Positions 12,000 to 23,066 of a stretch of DNA of 64,000 nucleotides are shown here, one piece after another. Below the pieces are notes generated by a model, which was not told where the DNA came from, did not search any database, and worked only from the letters and a program-made list of their open reading frames with translations. The translations under genes were made by a program, and so were the position numbers. How positions within the stretch are numbered: the first letter of the stretch is position 1; each line of letters starts with the position of its first letter. The DNA is from Prostheceraeus crozeri (taxonomy: Eukaryota; Platyhelminthes; Polycladida; Euryleptidae). Location of the stretch: the NCBI GenBank assembly GCA_907163375.1, contig CAJQUW010007090.1, positions 1-64,000 on the forward strand, written 5' to 3'.

Positions 12000-12459
12000 C
12001 TTAAACCTCTTCCACTCTCCCTCTTTGCGTTTCTCTCGCTTCGGCCTGAAGCTCTTTCTCTCTCTCTTTTCCAACGATCGGCGCGAGGTTAGCGTGCGTG
12101 CGCACCATCTAGCGTGCGTGCGTGTGGAGAATCGGCCGAAGTCTCGTGTCCAGCTTTGCTCTGTATTTTCACTGTTTCATTCACGCATCCACTCAAGTTT
12201 GTCCTTGAGACCTCTTCTTCAATGCCTCCAACACTTCGAAAAATGTTCTTTTCTCCTGACGGGCCCTGACAAATAGCTTCTTCTTTTGTGTTCACAATTG
12301 TTTACCTCTAACTCCGAGCCAAAAGTAGTAATTTCATGCTACATACACGCTCCGGGCTTTTTCGGTCTCCATCAAATTTGCCGGATGAGCACCTGAATTT
12401 CAACCTGCGCCAAGCTGTTTTTCTATCCTGCTACTTCGTCACGAACGCGGCCACGTGCC
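12000..12459 (+). promoter_or_regulatory. Presumed 5' leader and promoter region of the Kv2 gene
   Basis: Compared with its flanks this stretch is GC-richer, with CpG-containing runs, a pyrimidine tract at about 12008-12070 (CT repeats) and a 13-mer TAGCGTGCGTGCG present twice (12090-12102 and 12110-12122). No TATA box is evident. The transcription start cannot be placed from sequence alone. Upstream ATGs occur at 12222, 12336 and 12385. The assumed start codon at 12460 sits in GCC-ATG-T, with the favoured G at -3. Confidence 0.5.
12222..12269 (+). other. Upstream ORF, 15 codons
   Basis: ATG at 12222 and TGA at 12267-12269, with a second in-frame ATG at 12243. It lies wholly upstream of the channel start. 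It matters only if the transcript begins before it. A minimal ATG-AGC-ACC-TGA ORF also lies at 12385-12396. Confidence 0.4.
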
Positions 12460-12470
12460 ATGTCTACTGA
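12336..12470 (+). other. Upstream ORF overlapping the channel start codon
   Basis: ATG at 12336 (weak context, T at -3) opens a 44-codon frame that ends with TGA at 12468-12470. It therefore overlaps the inferred channel start at 12460 by 11 nt in another frame. If it is in the mature leader, it would be expected to reduce initiation at 12460 except by leaky scanning. Confidence 0.4.
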
Positions 12471-13176
12471 CTGTAGAGCCTTGCATGCTACACCATGCAC
12501 TACTGATCATCGTCATGTATCTCCACCAACATCGCTTCAACGAGGCTCAAGTTTAGGTGCCGAACTCGAGAGAGTTACGGATGTGGCAAATGCAGCTTCT
12601 TTGGCAGTCATCGGCGAAGACGGGGATGAAGAACATTATGAGCCTCTGATGGCTATCGTTGCAACATGTCCTTACGTTCTGCTCAACGTTGGAGGCGAAG
12701 TTCATCAAGTAATGTGGCGAACACTTGACCGTCTACCAAATAGTCGCCTAGGTCGACTCAGACGCTGTCAAAAACGCGGAGAGCTGTCAGTGTTTTGTGA
12801 CGATATCGACGTTCCTGATAAGGCGTGCGGGGACCCTGTCAAGTTATTCTTCGACCGACATGCGAAAGCGTTTGGATGTATACTCAACTTCTATCGTGCC
12901 GGAACACTTCATTTATCGGACGAGTTTTGTGTTGTGGGCTTTGCCGAAGAACTTCGATTTTGGGGAATCGATGACAATCTCTTGGAACCATGTTGTCTTC
13001 ATCGCTATCATCAAAAACAAGAGCAAATCTACGATGAACTAAAAAAGGAAGAAGAGTTAGCTACCGGTGGTGAGGATGTTGTTGAAGAAGCTGACTTCGG
13101 TCCCGGACGTGGTGGGGAGATGAGGAAAAAACTGTGGGATTTGATGGAAAACCCACAAACTTCGATGGCAGCTCGA
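12460..13176 (+). CDS. Kv2 (Shab) potassium channel, exon 1: N-terminus and T1 domain
   Basis: First coding exon of a Kv2/Shab-type delayed-rectifier subunit; Kv2 proteins form tetrameric K+ channels in the plasma membrane of excitable cells. It has 239 codons. Residues 1-70 are a variable cytoplasmic N-terminus. The T1 (BTB-like) domain runs from about 72 to 182: LNVGG at 75-79, WRTLDRLP from 86, FFDRH at 130-134, ILNFYRAG at 141-148. The T1 zinc motif of Kv2-Kv4 (HX5CX20CC) is intact at H151, C157, C178 and C179. RYHQKQEQ at 182-189 and KKLWDLMENP at 223-232 are close to Kv2 signatures. The exon ends after the Arg codon CGA in phase 0 and is followed by GTAAGT; read-through would stop after five more codons. 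The acidic 197-212 stretch and the insertion near 122-126 are divergent. The start is the first ATG of the frame and has a good context. Orthology to Kv2 rather than another Kv class is well supported. Confidence 0.95.
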
Positions 13177-13182
13177 GTAAGT
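13177..13182 (+). other. Splice donor of exon 1
   Basis: GTAAGT directly follows the last T1-linker codon. Phase 0 here matches phase 0 at the 39686 acceptor, and the joined reading gives the expected Kv2 order of AAR followed by IIALLSVLF at the start of S1. Confidence 0.93.
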
Positions 13183-15074
13183 TGCAGAAAATAAAAGTTT
13201 CAGTAAGACCTGCAATTTAGGTGTACCTAAACATCAATTAAAAAAGCAATTAGATGACAATAAAATATTCGGATATAATCTAATTCCTTTCATAATGATA
13301 ACGGTGAAAAGGATCCATCCGGTTTCAATATTCGAAGATTGAAAATTTCCATTATAATAGATATTTAATCTCATGATGGAAATTAAATGGATGTTGTGGA
13401 TCTGGATGTTAAATGAATCTCCCGATGTTCCGCAGAATATCAAAGCATGAATATTAGATTTTTTCGTCACTCAATCTGATAAGAAAATGTGATCGAATTT
13501 CTTTACTTTATCATTATCAACCTGAGACGCTATATAATTATCATCAAGTGATTCGTTATGTCCTGATCAGGAATAATTACTGCAGTTCCTGATTGCAAGC
13601 GTAAATGATATGCTTTTGTCGTACACATGTCTTAGACCATGCGCTTTCAATAATGCTGCCGAAATTACTTGTTACTCGTACTTATTATTTGTTGTCAATG
13701 ATAATAGGCTTATTCGATGTAACATTAACACGGTGCATTACAGAAATTGGAATAGTGAAACGAGAGATTTGTTAGATTGCCGTGATTACAAGATTTACGA
13801 GTGCGATATTATTTCAATTGACTGGAATAAAGTTGTTCTAGCACAGATGGTAACTTTGTTTTTTAAAGTATGAGTTTGCAGCGATCTAAAATATTTATTG
13901 AATGATGGCATTCCTCAACATAACTCTTGATTTCATTGATTTCATTTGAATGATGTCAACAACCGCATAATAAAATAGGTGCTTCATTTATCACGCTACT
14001 ATCTAAATAACATTCCGCATGTGCTGTTGTGATTGTGACAGTGGTGAACAGCCAAAGACAATTGAATCGGTAAGAATGTAAATAACCATTTCGACGTCGA
14101 ATAAACCAATCACCAAAAATTCAATGTTAGTCAATGAAAATGCTACTATTTATAATAATTTGGAAACCCATGACGAAATATGAAATTAACTCAGTGGCGT
14201 GCTATACTCTTGTGTGATCTCTTGAAAAACACGCACATCAGTAAATACCATCACATCGAAATAAATGACGTGTAAGTAAAAACACAGTAACATCCAATTT
14301 CTATCAAGTGAATGACTTTATAAAATGAAGGTGTATTCTATTATTTCGTTTTGTTAAAAATGCGATTATCTAGCTTTGTCTTACATCAGGATCTACAACA
14401 ACTCCATTAACTCTATGAGAAATTATTTGATGCATTTTGACTTAGATATGTCTTGAATTTGCCCATTACGCAACTGCGCAAGCTTTAGAATGTAAAATCA
14501 ACCAGAGAAAATATTGCGTGATAAATTTGAATGGTGTTGTGCAAGCATATTCTGCTATGCATATCATATTTTTGGATGCAATAAGGGAGATGTGTAAATT
14601 TAGACTTCCCATGCTTAAGAATGCATTGCTATTGATGATTTGATTATCTGATTGAAAGTAGAGTTTGATTCCTTTTAATCAGTTCAACACAACTTTTTGA
14701 TAAAAGTGTCAATAGTTGTTTCCGTAATGCTTATACAATACAATGCAGCCTTATGTTAAAAATTCTCACAATAGTGATTATTTAAAAAGTTTTGAGTTCA
14801 AAATAAATTATGCTATATCCTGGGAAAATTGTATGCCTACTTGATGAAGGTAGTAATCACCAATCAGTTTTACGTTGACATGCTGTTTATATTCTATTTC
14901 ACAGGAAATTATAGCGTTTTAGTTCTTGAAAATGTTTCATCAATGTATTCAGTCAACAATGTAGCAATTGTTTACATGTAATTATTATCAGCCTTTGTCG
15001 GTTCCCTCGCCGGTGGTGCCAACTTATAGCGATTCAAATTAATTGTGTAAAATTACTGATAGCTTTTTATTGTG

Positions 15075-15196
15075 GGCAATTATTGCGAGGTAATTATCAC
15101 CATTATTTCTAGCAATTTTTCCTTCAATAATTACTATTTTCATCTCTTATGATGTAAGTTTACCGGCAATTATTGCGTTGGGTAACTATTACCGGC
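15075..15196. repeat. Cluster of GGCAATTATTGCG-type motifs
   Basis: GGCAATTATTGCG occurs at 15075-15087 and again at 15165-15177, 90 bp apart. It is followed by GGTAACTATTACC and CCGGCAATAATTACCG, so that palindromic GGYAATTATTGCC-like sequences alternate on both strands. Probably a degenerate repeat or MITE fragment; function unknown. Confidence 0.55.
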
Positions 15197-17127
15197 AATA
15201 ATTACCGTGACATTATCTGGAATATTCTTTACAATACTTCAAATACGGTGCATGTTTTGTGATACCGTGGGTTCTAATAAATCATGCTCAGAGATAAAAT
15301 CTGATGGACAAATCTTACTGTTTTTGATTTTTTTTCAATCAGACATTAACTACTTGTCATCTCAATAGAAACACCAAGCGAAAGTTATTAGGGAAAATTA
15401 CAATTAATGAGAGGATCTGATTAGTGGACTGAAAAACAATAACGATTTCCTATGAGTATATTCTAGAATGTTTTGTTTTTGATCGCCTTTTACTCCAAAG
15501 TTACAGACTTGATGAAGGATTCAATTGTGATAATAGCATGCTTGAAGAAAGAATTCGAATTCAAGCAATCTCCTAAAAGTCATTGTGCAATTATAAAACG
15601 CAGCATGATTGAATTAAATTAATTTAATAATTAGCTAAATTTAATGCAATGTTATGTTGCCAAAAAGTATGAACAAATAAGAATAAATGATTTTCTACAT
15701 TCTCAATGCATAGAGTATTGATACATAATGCATAATATATGTGTGCTTAAAACTGAACCTGAGTGGAAATCTTGCAGGAAAAAGGAAATTTAACTTTGAT
15801 TTCAACAGCATTTTTCTATCACAAGACCGCTTTAAAGCGCTGAGAGTATTGTCTTTATCTCATTATGCACCACACCCCAAAGTAAGGATATCTAAAGAAT
15901 TATAAAACGAAGACTCAAGCATTTGCAGAAATTGAATGTATGACACATGGAGATATTATGAATGCGTGTCATTAAAATGAGATCTCAGCTTCTTGTGAGA
16001 TATACATAGATTGGACTATTACGCACTAGATTTTTTTAAAGCTTTTTTGATGAACCACAATTATTTATCTAATAACTTTGATGATTGTATGTTTGTAATA
16101 AAAGGCGCACAAATAATAGGCAAAAGGCATATCTTAGTATAAAAAGACGCATACATAAAGTATGGGCATAATTTAAGAATATATACCATATACATGTATT
16201 ATTAAGGCATCGAAACTCCACTTTTAAACCATTGTAGTGTAGAAATTGAAATCTTCCTTATCTTCTCAAATTAAACATCTTAAAGCGTCTTTGAATTGGT
16301 CATAAATGATCAAGTCTAAAATTATGTAAGGAATCCAGTACAACGCAATACGTATGATAAATTGATGATCTACGATATTTGTTTCAAATTATATCAGACG
16401 ATAACCTCACAATTTATATAATCTACTGCGTAATGTCCGCGAGTCAATTGCGGAAAATCGTTAATCAATCTGCATGCATGTTCAGCTGCATGTAATGAAA
16501 CAATTCACATTTATTGAATTGTTCTACTGATTTGTAGCTGTCTGCAGTTTGAATGACGATGTCATTCAGCATCTGAGTCACTGAAACTTCAAATTTGGTA
16601 TTATCTCCTGATGACAGTTAAATAAGCCAGAAACGTTTGCAGTTCCCAACAATTTGAATAAAATCAAGTAATTATCTTATGAATCCATTCCTACAGCGGT
16701 TGCATCTTTAATTTACAGTACATGTATGTACGAGTAGTAGAAGCCCATTTATTTGTGATTCATTTCATTGAGTGAACAATGAACATGTACCGCGGCTTGT
16801 ATGAAGTTTGGGGATCGGATAAGGGAAGAAAATCAGCTTGAGGAAGAAATTGAACCGCATAATTTTATAGCCAACTGACATTGAAAGGACAGCTTAGACA
16901 CAAAAATGCTGAACATACTTCAGGCTCATCTTGATGTAGAATTTTATTGCTCGTTATCGTCGTCACGGTAAGAAATATTCAGAATTATCTGTCAGCATTG
17001 ATATCCCTCATGATATGGATAATGGAAAACCCACAAGCCCATGCAAGCGGAAAGTGCACTGGCGGTGTCTCGATACTCTCCATTACCTAATAGAGCAAAG
17101 CATGTCAAAATTGGTATTAGGAGATTG

Positions 17128-17212
17128 CAATCCCGGGATTTTGGGATGTAGAAACACCGATCCCAGGATCTCGGAATATCGAAAAGTTATTATCCCGAGA
17201 TTGTGGAACTAT
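17128..17212. repeat. Three imperfect 30-32 bp repeats
   Basis: ATCCCGGGATTTTGGGAT, ATCCCAGGATCTCGGAAT and ATCCCGAGATTGTGGAAC, with their TCCC marks at 17131, 17161 and 17193. A short degenerate tandem repeat. Confidence 0.6.
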
Positions 17213-18957
17213 CTGCTTTACGATATATTACAGGAAGAAAATTGCTTTCTGATGATCCTCTTACTGTAGAATAAATTCCTTCATGTAATCTGTGAATTAA
17301 CACGGATAATAAATATAGTGTAATATTATTAAGAAGAGCATTACCTATGAAACATGCATGAGCGATAGATATTGCTATACATTAGCAATACATTTACAAC
17401 TTTATTATTTGCTTTGTTATCGCGGATTGTTAATTTGCATTCTCATTAATAACCGGAATGACTTCTCCCCCCGCAGTGTTGACTTTCATCAAAGTGTGCT
17501 TACTTTGTAGAGCTGTAATCAATCATATGGTAGGCCTAATTGAAATAGTTTTGATAGAGGCCTTTTGAAAAATGCAGTGTATAGGCCTAAAAAATGAGTG
17601 TTCGATGCAAACGTCAATTATTTACATTTGATGTCATTCCATTATATATGATGTGACAAACTAAAACTGTAGTTAACTACAAACTAATGAATTAAGTTAA
17701 AGAGATGGAGACGTACATTTAGTTATGATCCATAAAGTATCAAGATCGAAAAATATCAAATGATTGGTCGTAGGGTCTTGTGTTGGCCGACATACGACTT
17801 CATTGACTCAGAGCAATCAAAACCACTTAGACCATCGACACATCTGCAGCAACTAGCCATTAGCATACCAGGTGCAACCAATATTTGTTACTGGTTTCCA
17901 TTGCTAATCTTCTACTGGGATGAATCGAATGCGGAGAATCAATTAGGTTTAGGAGAAATAATCTTGCACATATGCATAGTGCCTACCAGATGCTTCTCCG
18001 TCTTCTAGTCGCATAAGTAGGCCTACTACGTCACATAACTGTGGATCAAATAATTTTCATAATATTGTATCATGAATGATACCAAATTTTTCTACCAAAA
18101 TTTCTACCAGCATGATGAGTTTGAAATCAATGTTATCGATCATTGTTTATCAGATTTTCATCCAAATTCTCCATGATCGATTTCTTTTCAATTTAGTCTC
18201 ACTTCAAATTTTGCTTTGTTGATACCTTTGTGGTTGATAATGCGGTTGTGTTCAGACTCTGCTCTGGAATACATTTCTTTCTATACCCGAGAAAAAATTA
18301 TTGTTTTCTTTTGAAATTGTCACAAAATACATCAACTTTGGCAGTTTTCAATGCTTTGTCATGATTTACATAGTTATTTTCAAAGCTTGCATTTATGGTA
18401 TGCATTTTTAATATAGACTTTATAGTAACGCTTCAAGTTATTTTCATGACAATTCAACAGCCGTACAGCCAACCACTTTTAATGCTTTAAGTTTTTCATG
18501 CAATAAATTCATGCATGTTTTTGAAGCACCGTTTTCTGTTACTTCTTGAATGATACACATGACAATGCGAAGCAGACATTGCGAATTACTTGAGATACTT
18601 TTTGCAGGTTATAGACACCTTTATTCCACGAATTATATGTCATTCCATAAATGTGACAGTTTTAAAAATGATGTCTCCTAGCCGCATAGGCCTTACGTCA
18701 TAGACAGATAAGCATTTCAAAATGAAAAGGTTACAAAGGGAAATCGTTGAAATTATAACTTTCATTTAATTGAAATCAACTGATAATAAAGTTTTCCTCT
18801 AAATTTTCAGATGTGACAGCAATAATTTGAAGGAGACTGTTTATTTTTGTCCATTCAAAGAATCATAAAATCTTTGCATTATGAAAAAGATGTCGGGAAG
18901 ATCAGACTGTCTGCCAATATTGATCACGTTCAATTGTTTTCGTGAGGACTGCTGGGC

Positions 18958-18996
18958 AAAACTAAACGAAAGTGACAAAAACTAAACGAAAGTGAC
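18958..18996. repeat. Exact tandem duplication of about 20 bp
   Basis: AAACTAAACGAAAGTGAC occurs twice in immediate succession, with one extra A between copies. The perfect identity suggests a recent duplication. Confidence 0.85.
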
Positions 18997-21004
18997 ACAT
19001 ATGCCAATTTATTCTATGAAACATCAAGTTTCTCATGGTATAATGTTCATAAAAATTAAATTACAACTTCAAATCGAATTTTTCAATTTATAATATATGG
19101 ATTTGAGGCATCTTGTCAATATACATCGGTCGTACATGGCACGGTGCTCATTACTGCTTATAAGAAGTAAGCTATTGACATTTAAGTGTCAAACTTACAA
19201 TATTGAATTCGATTATATTGCACGGAAGTCTAAAAGATTTTACAAATAATCAATAGAGTTACAACTATAAACAATATGCATTACACAATTTCAATTTAAG
19301 CTAGCAATCAATCCGAAATGACAATAAATCATCATAAAATAAAAAATCATTATCTTCAAGATGTATAAATGAATGCGGTTAAACTGAACTTATCGTTCAA
19401 TCCAAACGAATGTAGGCATTGCAGAAAGTGGATTTAACATTTACGGAGTTAGGTAGAAGAGATTAGAAATGAATTGTATTCCACACGACTTCAGAAAGGT
19501 CATTCATCTTTCATGTTTCAAAGAATATCATATAATACTGCCGCGTAAAGATTTGTAGTAAATGAACTGCTGTTGATTTATCAGTAGTATAAGTAGTCAA
19601 TATAAGCTAAATATGAGAAGTTCCAGTAAAATTTAAGACCATGGCTACCAGATGATTTGGCAGCGAATCATCATTGCTCATCAGATAATATTCAAAATCC
19701 AACATTTCATCTGAGTCCTGTAAAAGCAGCTGACAAAAAGTGACTGATGCAATTGTTCAGTAAGAAAAAACTTGGGTTATGTACATTAAATGTCGAGAAT
19801 TTGTTCAATAGCAGGCACAGTAAATATCATAGTTATGAAATAGTGCAACTGGGTAATCAGTGACCAATCAAACAGAGCGACGTGCATCCTCTTGTCTGAA
19901 GATCACTGGATGAGGATATTCTTGCAATAACGACCACACGGAACTTCGTAATTGAATGAACAAGGTTTCACTTTATTTGATTCTTTCCAACTATAAACCT
20001 ACAAATGATTCTACCGGTACACCATCGGTCAACGATCAAAAGACTAGTCGAAATGAGCTGCCAGCTGCATAGTCAATGTATTAATGCAGAACTGGAATCT
20101 GAATAAAGTGACACGAACAAAACATCTCCAATGACATGCTGGGTACTTTTCACAAACTAACGTCGATGCGAGTTTAAAGTCACTTAAGAGTCGCCTGCGC
20201 CATAGATCTTGAGCATAGACGTGAACTTTGCAATTCATCAATTGCTGTGGGTAGTCTCAAACTTACAGGCATGCACAGCTTGAGTTTGGGTTCTATGTAA
20301 AAGCAGTCGATCACGCAATTTTGCTCGCTCCATTTCATAACATGCGATTAATACTTCCTCAACCACTCAAGAGTTGCATTATATACCTCTCTATTATATA
20401 AACTCTGACCAACCTCCCACATTTCTACAAGATGCTACATGAATATTGAAAACTTCGATACATAATGTGACGTACTGCTGTAGCGGAGAGCAATAGCAAC
20501 GGACAGCTTCCTGTGGAAGATTTAGATGATAAATATTGTTGTCGTGAATGTTCAAATATTTACCCGTAGTTCAATTGGGATTGAAATTCATGCAGTACCT
20601 TCGTTTGTCGGTAAATATTTACCAAGGCGTACATTTTAATGAGATATTGTGTTTCATGATTAAATCCGTCATTACTCACAATAATAAGATAAAAAATATT
20701 TGCACAATGTATGCACTTCATCATTGATCATCTATTCTAGGGAGTCAGAATATTTTCCTTGATATTACTAGGAACATCAGTGTAAAATACACACAGTTAG
20801 GACAGGATTAAGGTCATTACTGTCAGGGACATCAATAATTAAAATCAAATATTATCTAAGTGTGAGAAGTCAAAGAAAAGCTTCATTCCTTAACAAAGAT
20901 TGCAATTGAAAATGAGACATTTAATTTTGAACGCATGTTGCACGACTTGTTTCCAGAGTTGCCGTGAAGGACGCGAATTTTCATTCCCAAATTGTCCCAC
21001 GATA

Positions 21005-21080
21005 GGAGATCTCTTTGGGAGTCCTATGAGAATTCCAACACAATACAGGAATGCATTACTTTATGCAGGATTAAGCACAT
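21005..21080. repeat. Dispersed repeat family A, copy 1
   Basis: The segment with GTCCTATGAGAATTCC, then ACAGGAATGC, then GCAGGATTAAGCA is collinear with 45603-45680 (ATCCTGTGAGGATTCCC, then ATAGGATTAAGCA) in the same orientation. Shorter related pieces lie at 34690-34745 and about 46180-46290. No terminal repeats or target duplications were found. Confidence 0.5.
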
Positions 21081-21241
21081 CTGCTTAGTAGGCACTACAC
21101 GTGGTGTCTGTTATATATGTTGTTAGATCTTGCCCAGGTTGTTGCCAGATGTATTGTTATCAAAGGCTATATAAGGCTACATATTGTTGTCAGCTAATGT
21201 GTGTGTTTTGACGTTAACGTGTATGTGTCTGATGCTAAATA

Positions 21242-22312
21242 CAGTAGAATTCGCATATATCGGCTTCGGCTACATCGGCGGTTTTTTTTGTCCCGGCAGA
21301 ATTTCCTATCTTTTCCATATAATCGAGTTCGCTTATATCGGCTTCGGCTATTCGGCGCATTTTCGCTGTCCCTGACAGAAAAAAATCGTTTATAACGGCG
21401 GATTTCCTGGAAATCCTCAAGCGATGTGTTTTGCCTAGAAGAGTCACTAGAATGACAGTATATGTGGACGCGGATGGCTGTAGATTCTGTTAGGACTATC
21501 CGATTCTAACTATTCTAGTGGCATGTGAAAATTTTGATCTTCTACAATTCATCTCGATCATGTTTGGGGGTTTGATCAAAATTGTAGAATCTAGCAGCCG
21601 AGGAAAGATAAGTAGGCTTGCCATTGTATCTCACTGATAATTCTCACATAATTAGTCTTTCATTCGACGTGATGATTGCATTGTTAACGCCTTCACCTAC
21701 GATGCTATTGTCAGACCTGACTTAGTGACTGTTGCGTCATCAAAGGAGCACAAGCTACCGTCGAAAACATTGTTGAGTTCGATGCATGTCCTCTCTCTGG
21801 ACAGAAAGCGGCGCGCCACCCCATCCATCTCTATGGTTTCGCCTGCACGTGACTCTTAGCAGCATCTTGATTGACTTAGATTGTCTTGATTTATGCATAC
21901 TCTTCTTTGTTTTGTGCTTCATATAGCAGGTAAGCATGTCGGCATGAAGAAGCTTCAATCTTCTTGATTCAAAAAGCATACTCAGTTTTTGACAAACATA
22001 GTGATATCCGGTTTGCGATATTTACGTTGCAAGCATCAGTTCAGAAAGTCACAATTTTTAGATATCTATTGATTACATAGACACAATTACATGTACATGT
22101 ACTGTACATGTTGGACAATAAGTCAATATGTACATGTATTCAATTATAGCAACGCAATAATTCATGAGTCAATACACGTATATACATTGTATGATGCATG
22201 GCATGATCTCAGAGCTCGTGTAGATTTCACAAAATTTCAAAATTCAGGGAGTTCGCATATATCGGCGGTTTTCGTCTGTCCCTTGAGGCGCCGATATATG
22301 CGAATTCTACTG
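21242..22312. mobile_element. Non-autonomous pogo-like (Tc1-mariner) DNA transposon
   Basis: 1071 bp bounded by inverted termini CAGTAGAATTCGCATATATC and the reverse complement at the right end (CGATATATGCGAATTCTACTG). It is flanked by TA on both sides (21240-21241 and 22313-22314), the expected target duplication of Tc1-mariner elements. The ends are compound. At the left a second copy of the terminal motif follows in direct orientation at about 21325-21379. At the right a copy in the same left-to-right orientation (22251-22275) faces the terminal copy and forms a hairpin with it. The interior has no transposase, so movement would depend on an enzyme supplied elsewhere. The pogo assignment rests on the look of the termini. 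Confidence 0.8.
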
Positions 22313-23004
22313 TAATAGAGTGGCGGTTCAGCCTTAACCCTCAATTTCTCCAATCGAATTCAACGAAATTCATTTTGTTTTTCTGTGACATCTTGTAGAA
22401 TTGCAATATAGAGATTTTAAACCACTGTTCTTTTAGATTGCGACGCATCTTCCGCATAGCAATTTCAGACTCACATCATCAGGCCTATAGGGCAAGGAAA
22501 ATCTAAAGTAAAACAAAAAAAATCATTAATTGCATTTATCAATTTCTTTGAGCAACCAACTTGACTTAGCAAATCATGTTTGCCATTTCATGTAAAAAGT
22601 AGTGAATGTATTTCTTGCGACTCAGGTCTCTAGTTCTACCGGGGGTAGCCTATATTTGCAACATTTCCCTAAATGTCTAGAATCCCCTTCGACCGCGTTT
22701 CTGATTCAAAACTTGTGACTTAAAACCACGATCATACCCAAGGTTGCAATTCAGATGGTTATTCGCTAGCGTTGCTATATAGACTCAGATAGCCAGCCAG
22801 AGAGGGCAACCAAAACCTCAAGACCTCAAGGTTGATTGAAAGTCCTGAGAAGTGAATGTAATTATATCAATGCAGTTAGTTACATGCAATAATCGTCAAC
22901 AGCCTAACTGAAAGTGTCACTACCAGTCAAGGCATTTACTGGTAGGCAATGATCGGTTGAAAGGGATGCGATTGCTGGATTGAGATGGGAAGGCAATCTT
23001 GATG

Positions 23005-23066
23005 TAAGTATGTTAAATGTAATGTAAATGTAAATGCAAGCGTAATGTAATGTTAATATAAGCATG
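23005..23066. repeat. Degenerate (ATGTAA)n microsatellite
   Basis: Repeated ATGTAA/ATGTAAATG units, with interruptions such as GCAAGCG. Confidence 0.7.

Noticed and set aside
12025..12276. 83-codon open frame in the presumed leader
   Set aside because: It has no ATG start at its beginning (it opens at TTG), has biased composition from the pyrimidine tract, and shows no domain.
12797..13042. Overlapping + strand open frame inside exon 1
   Set aside because: Frame shadow of the conserved T1 coding sequence.
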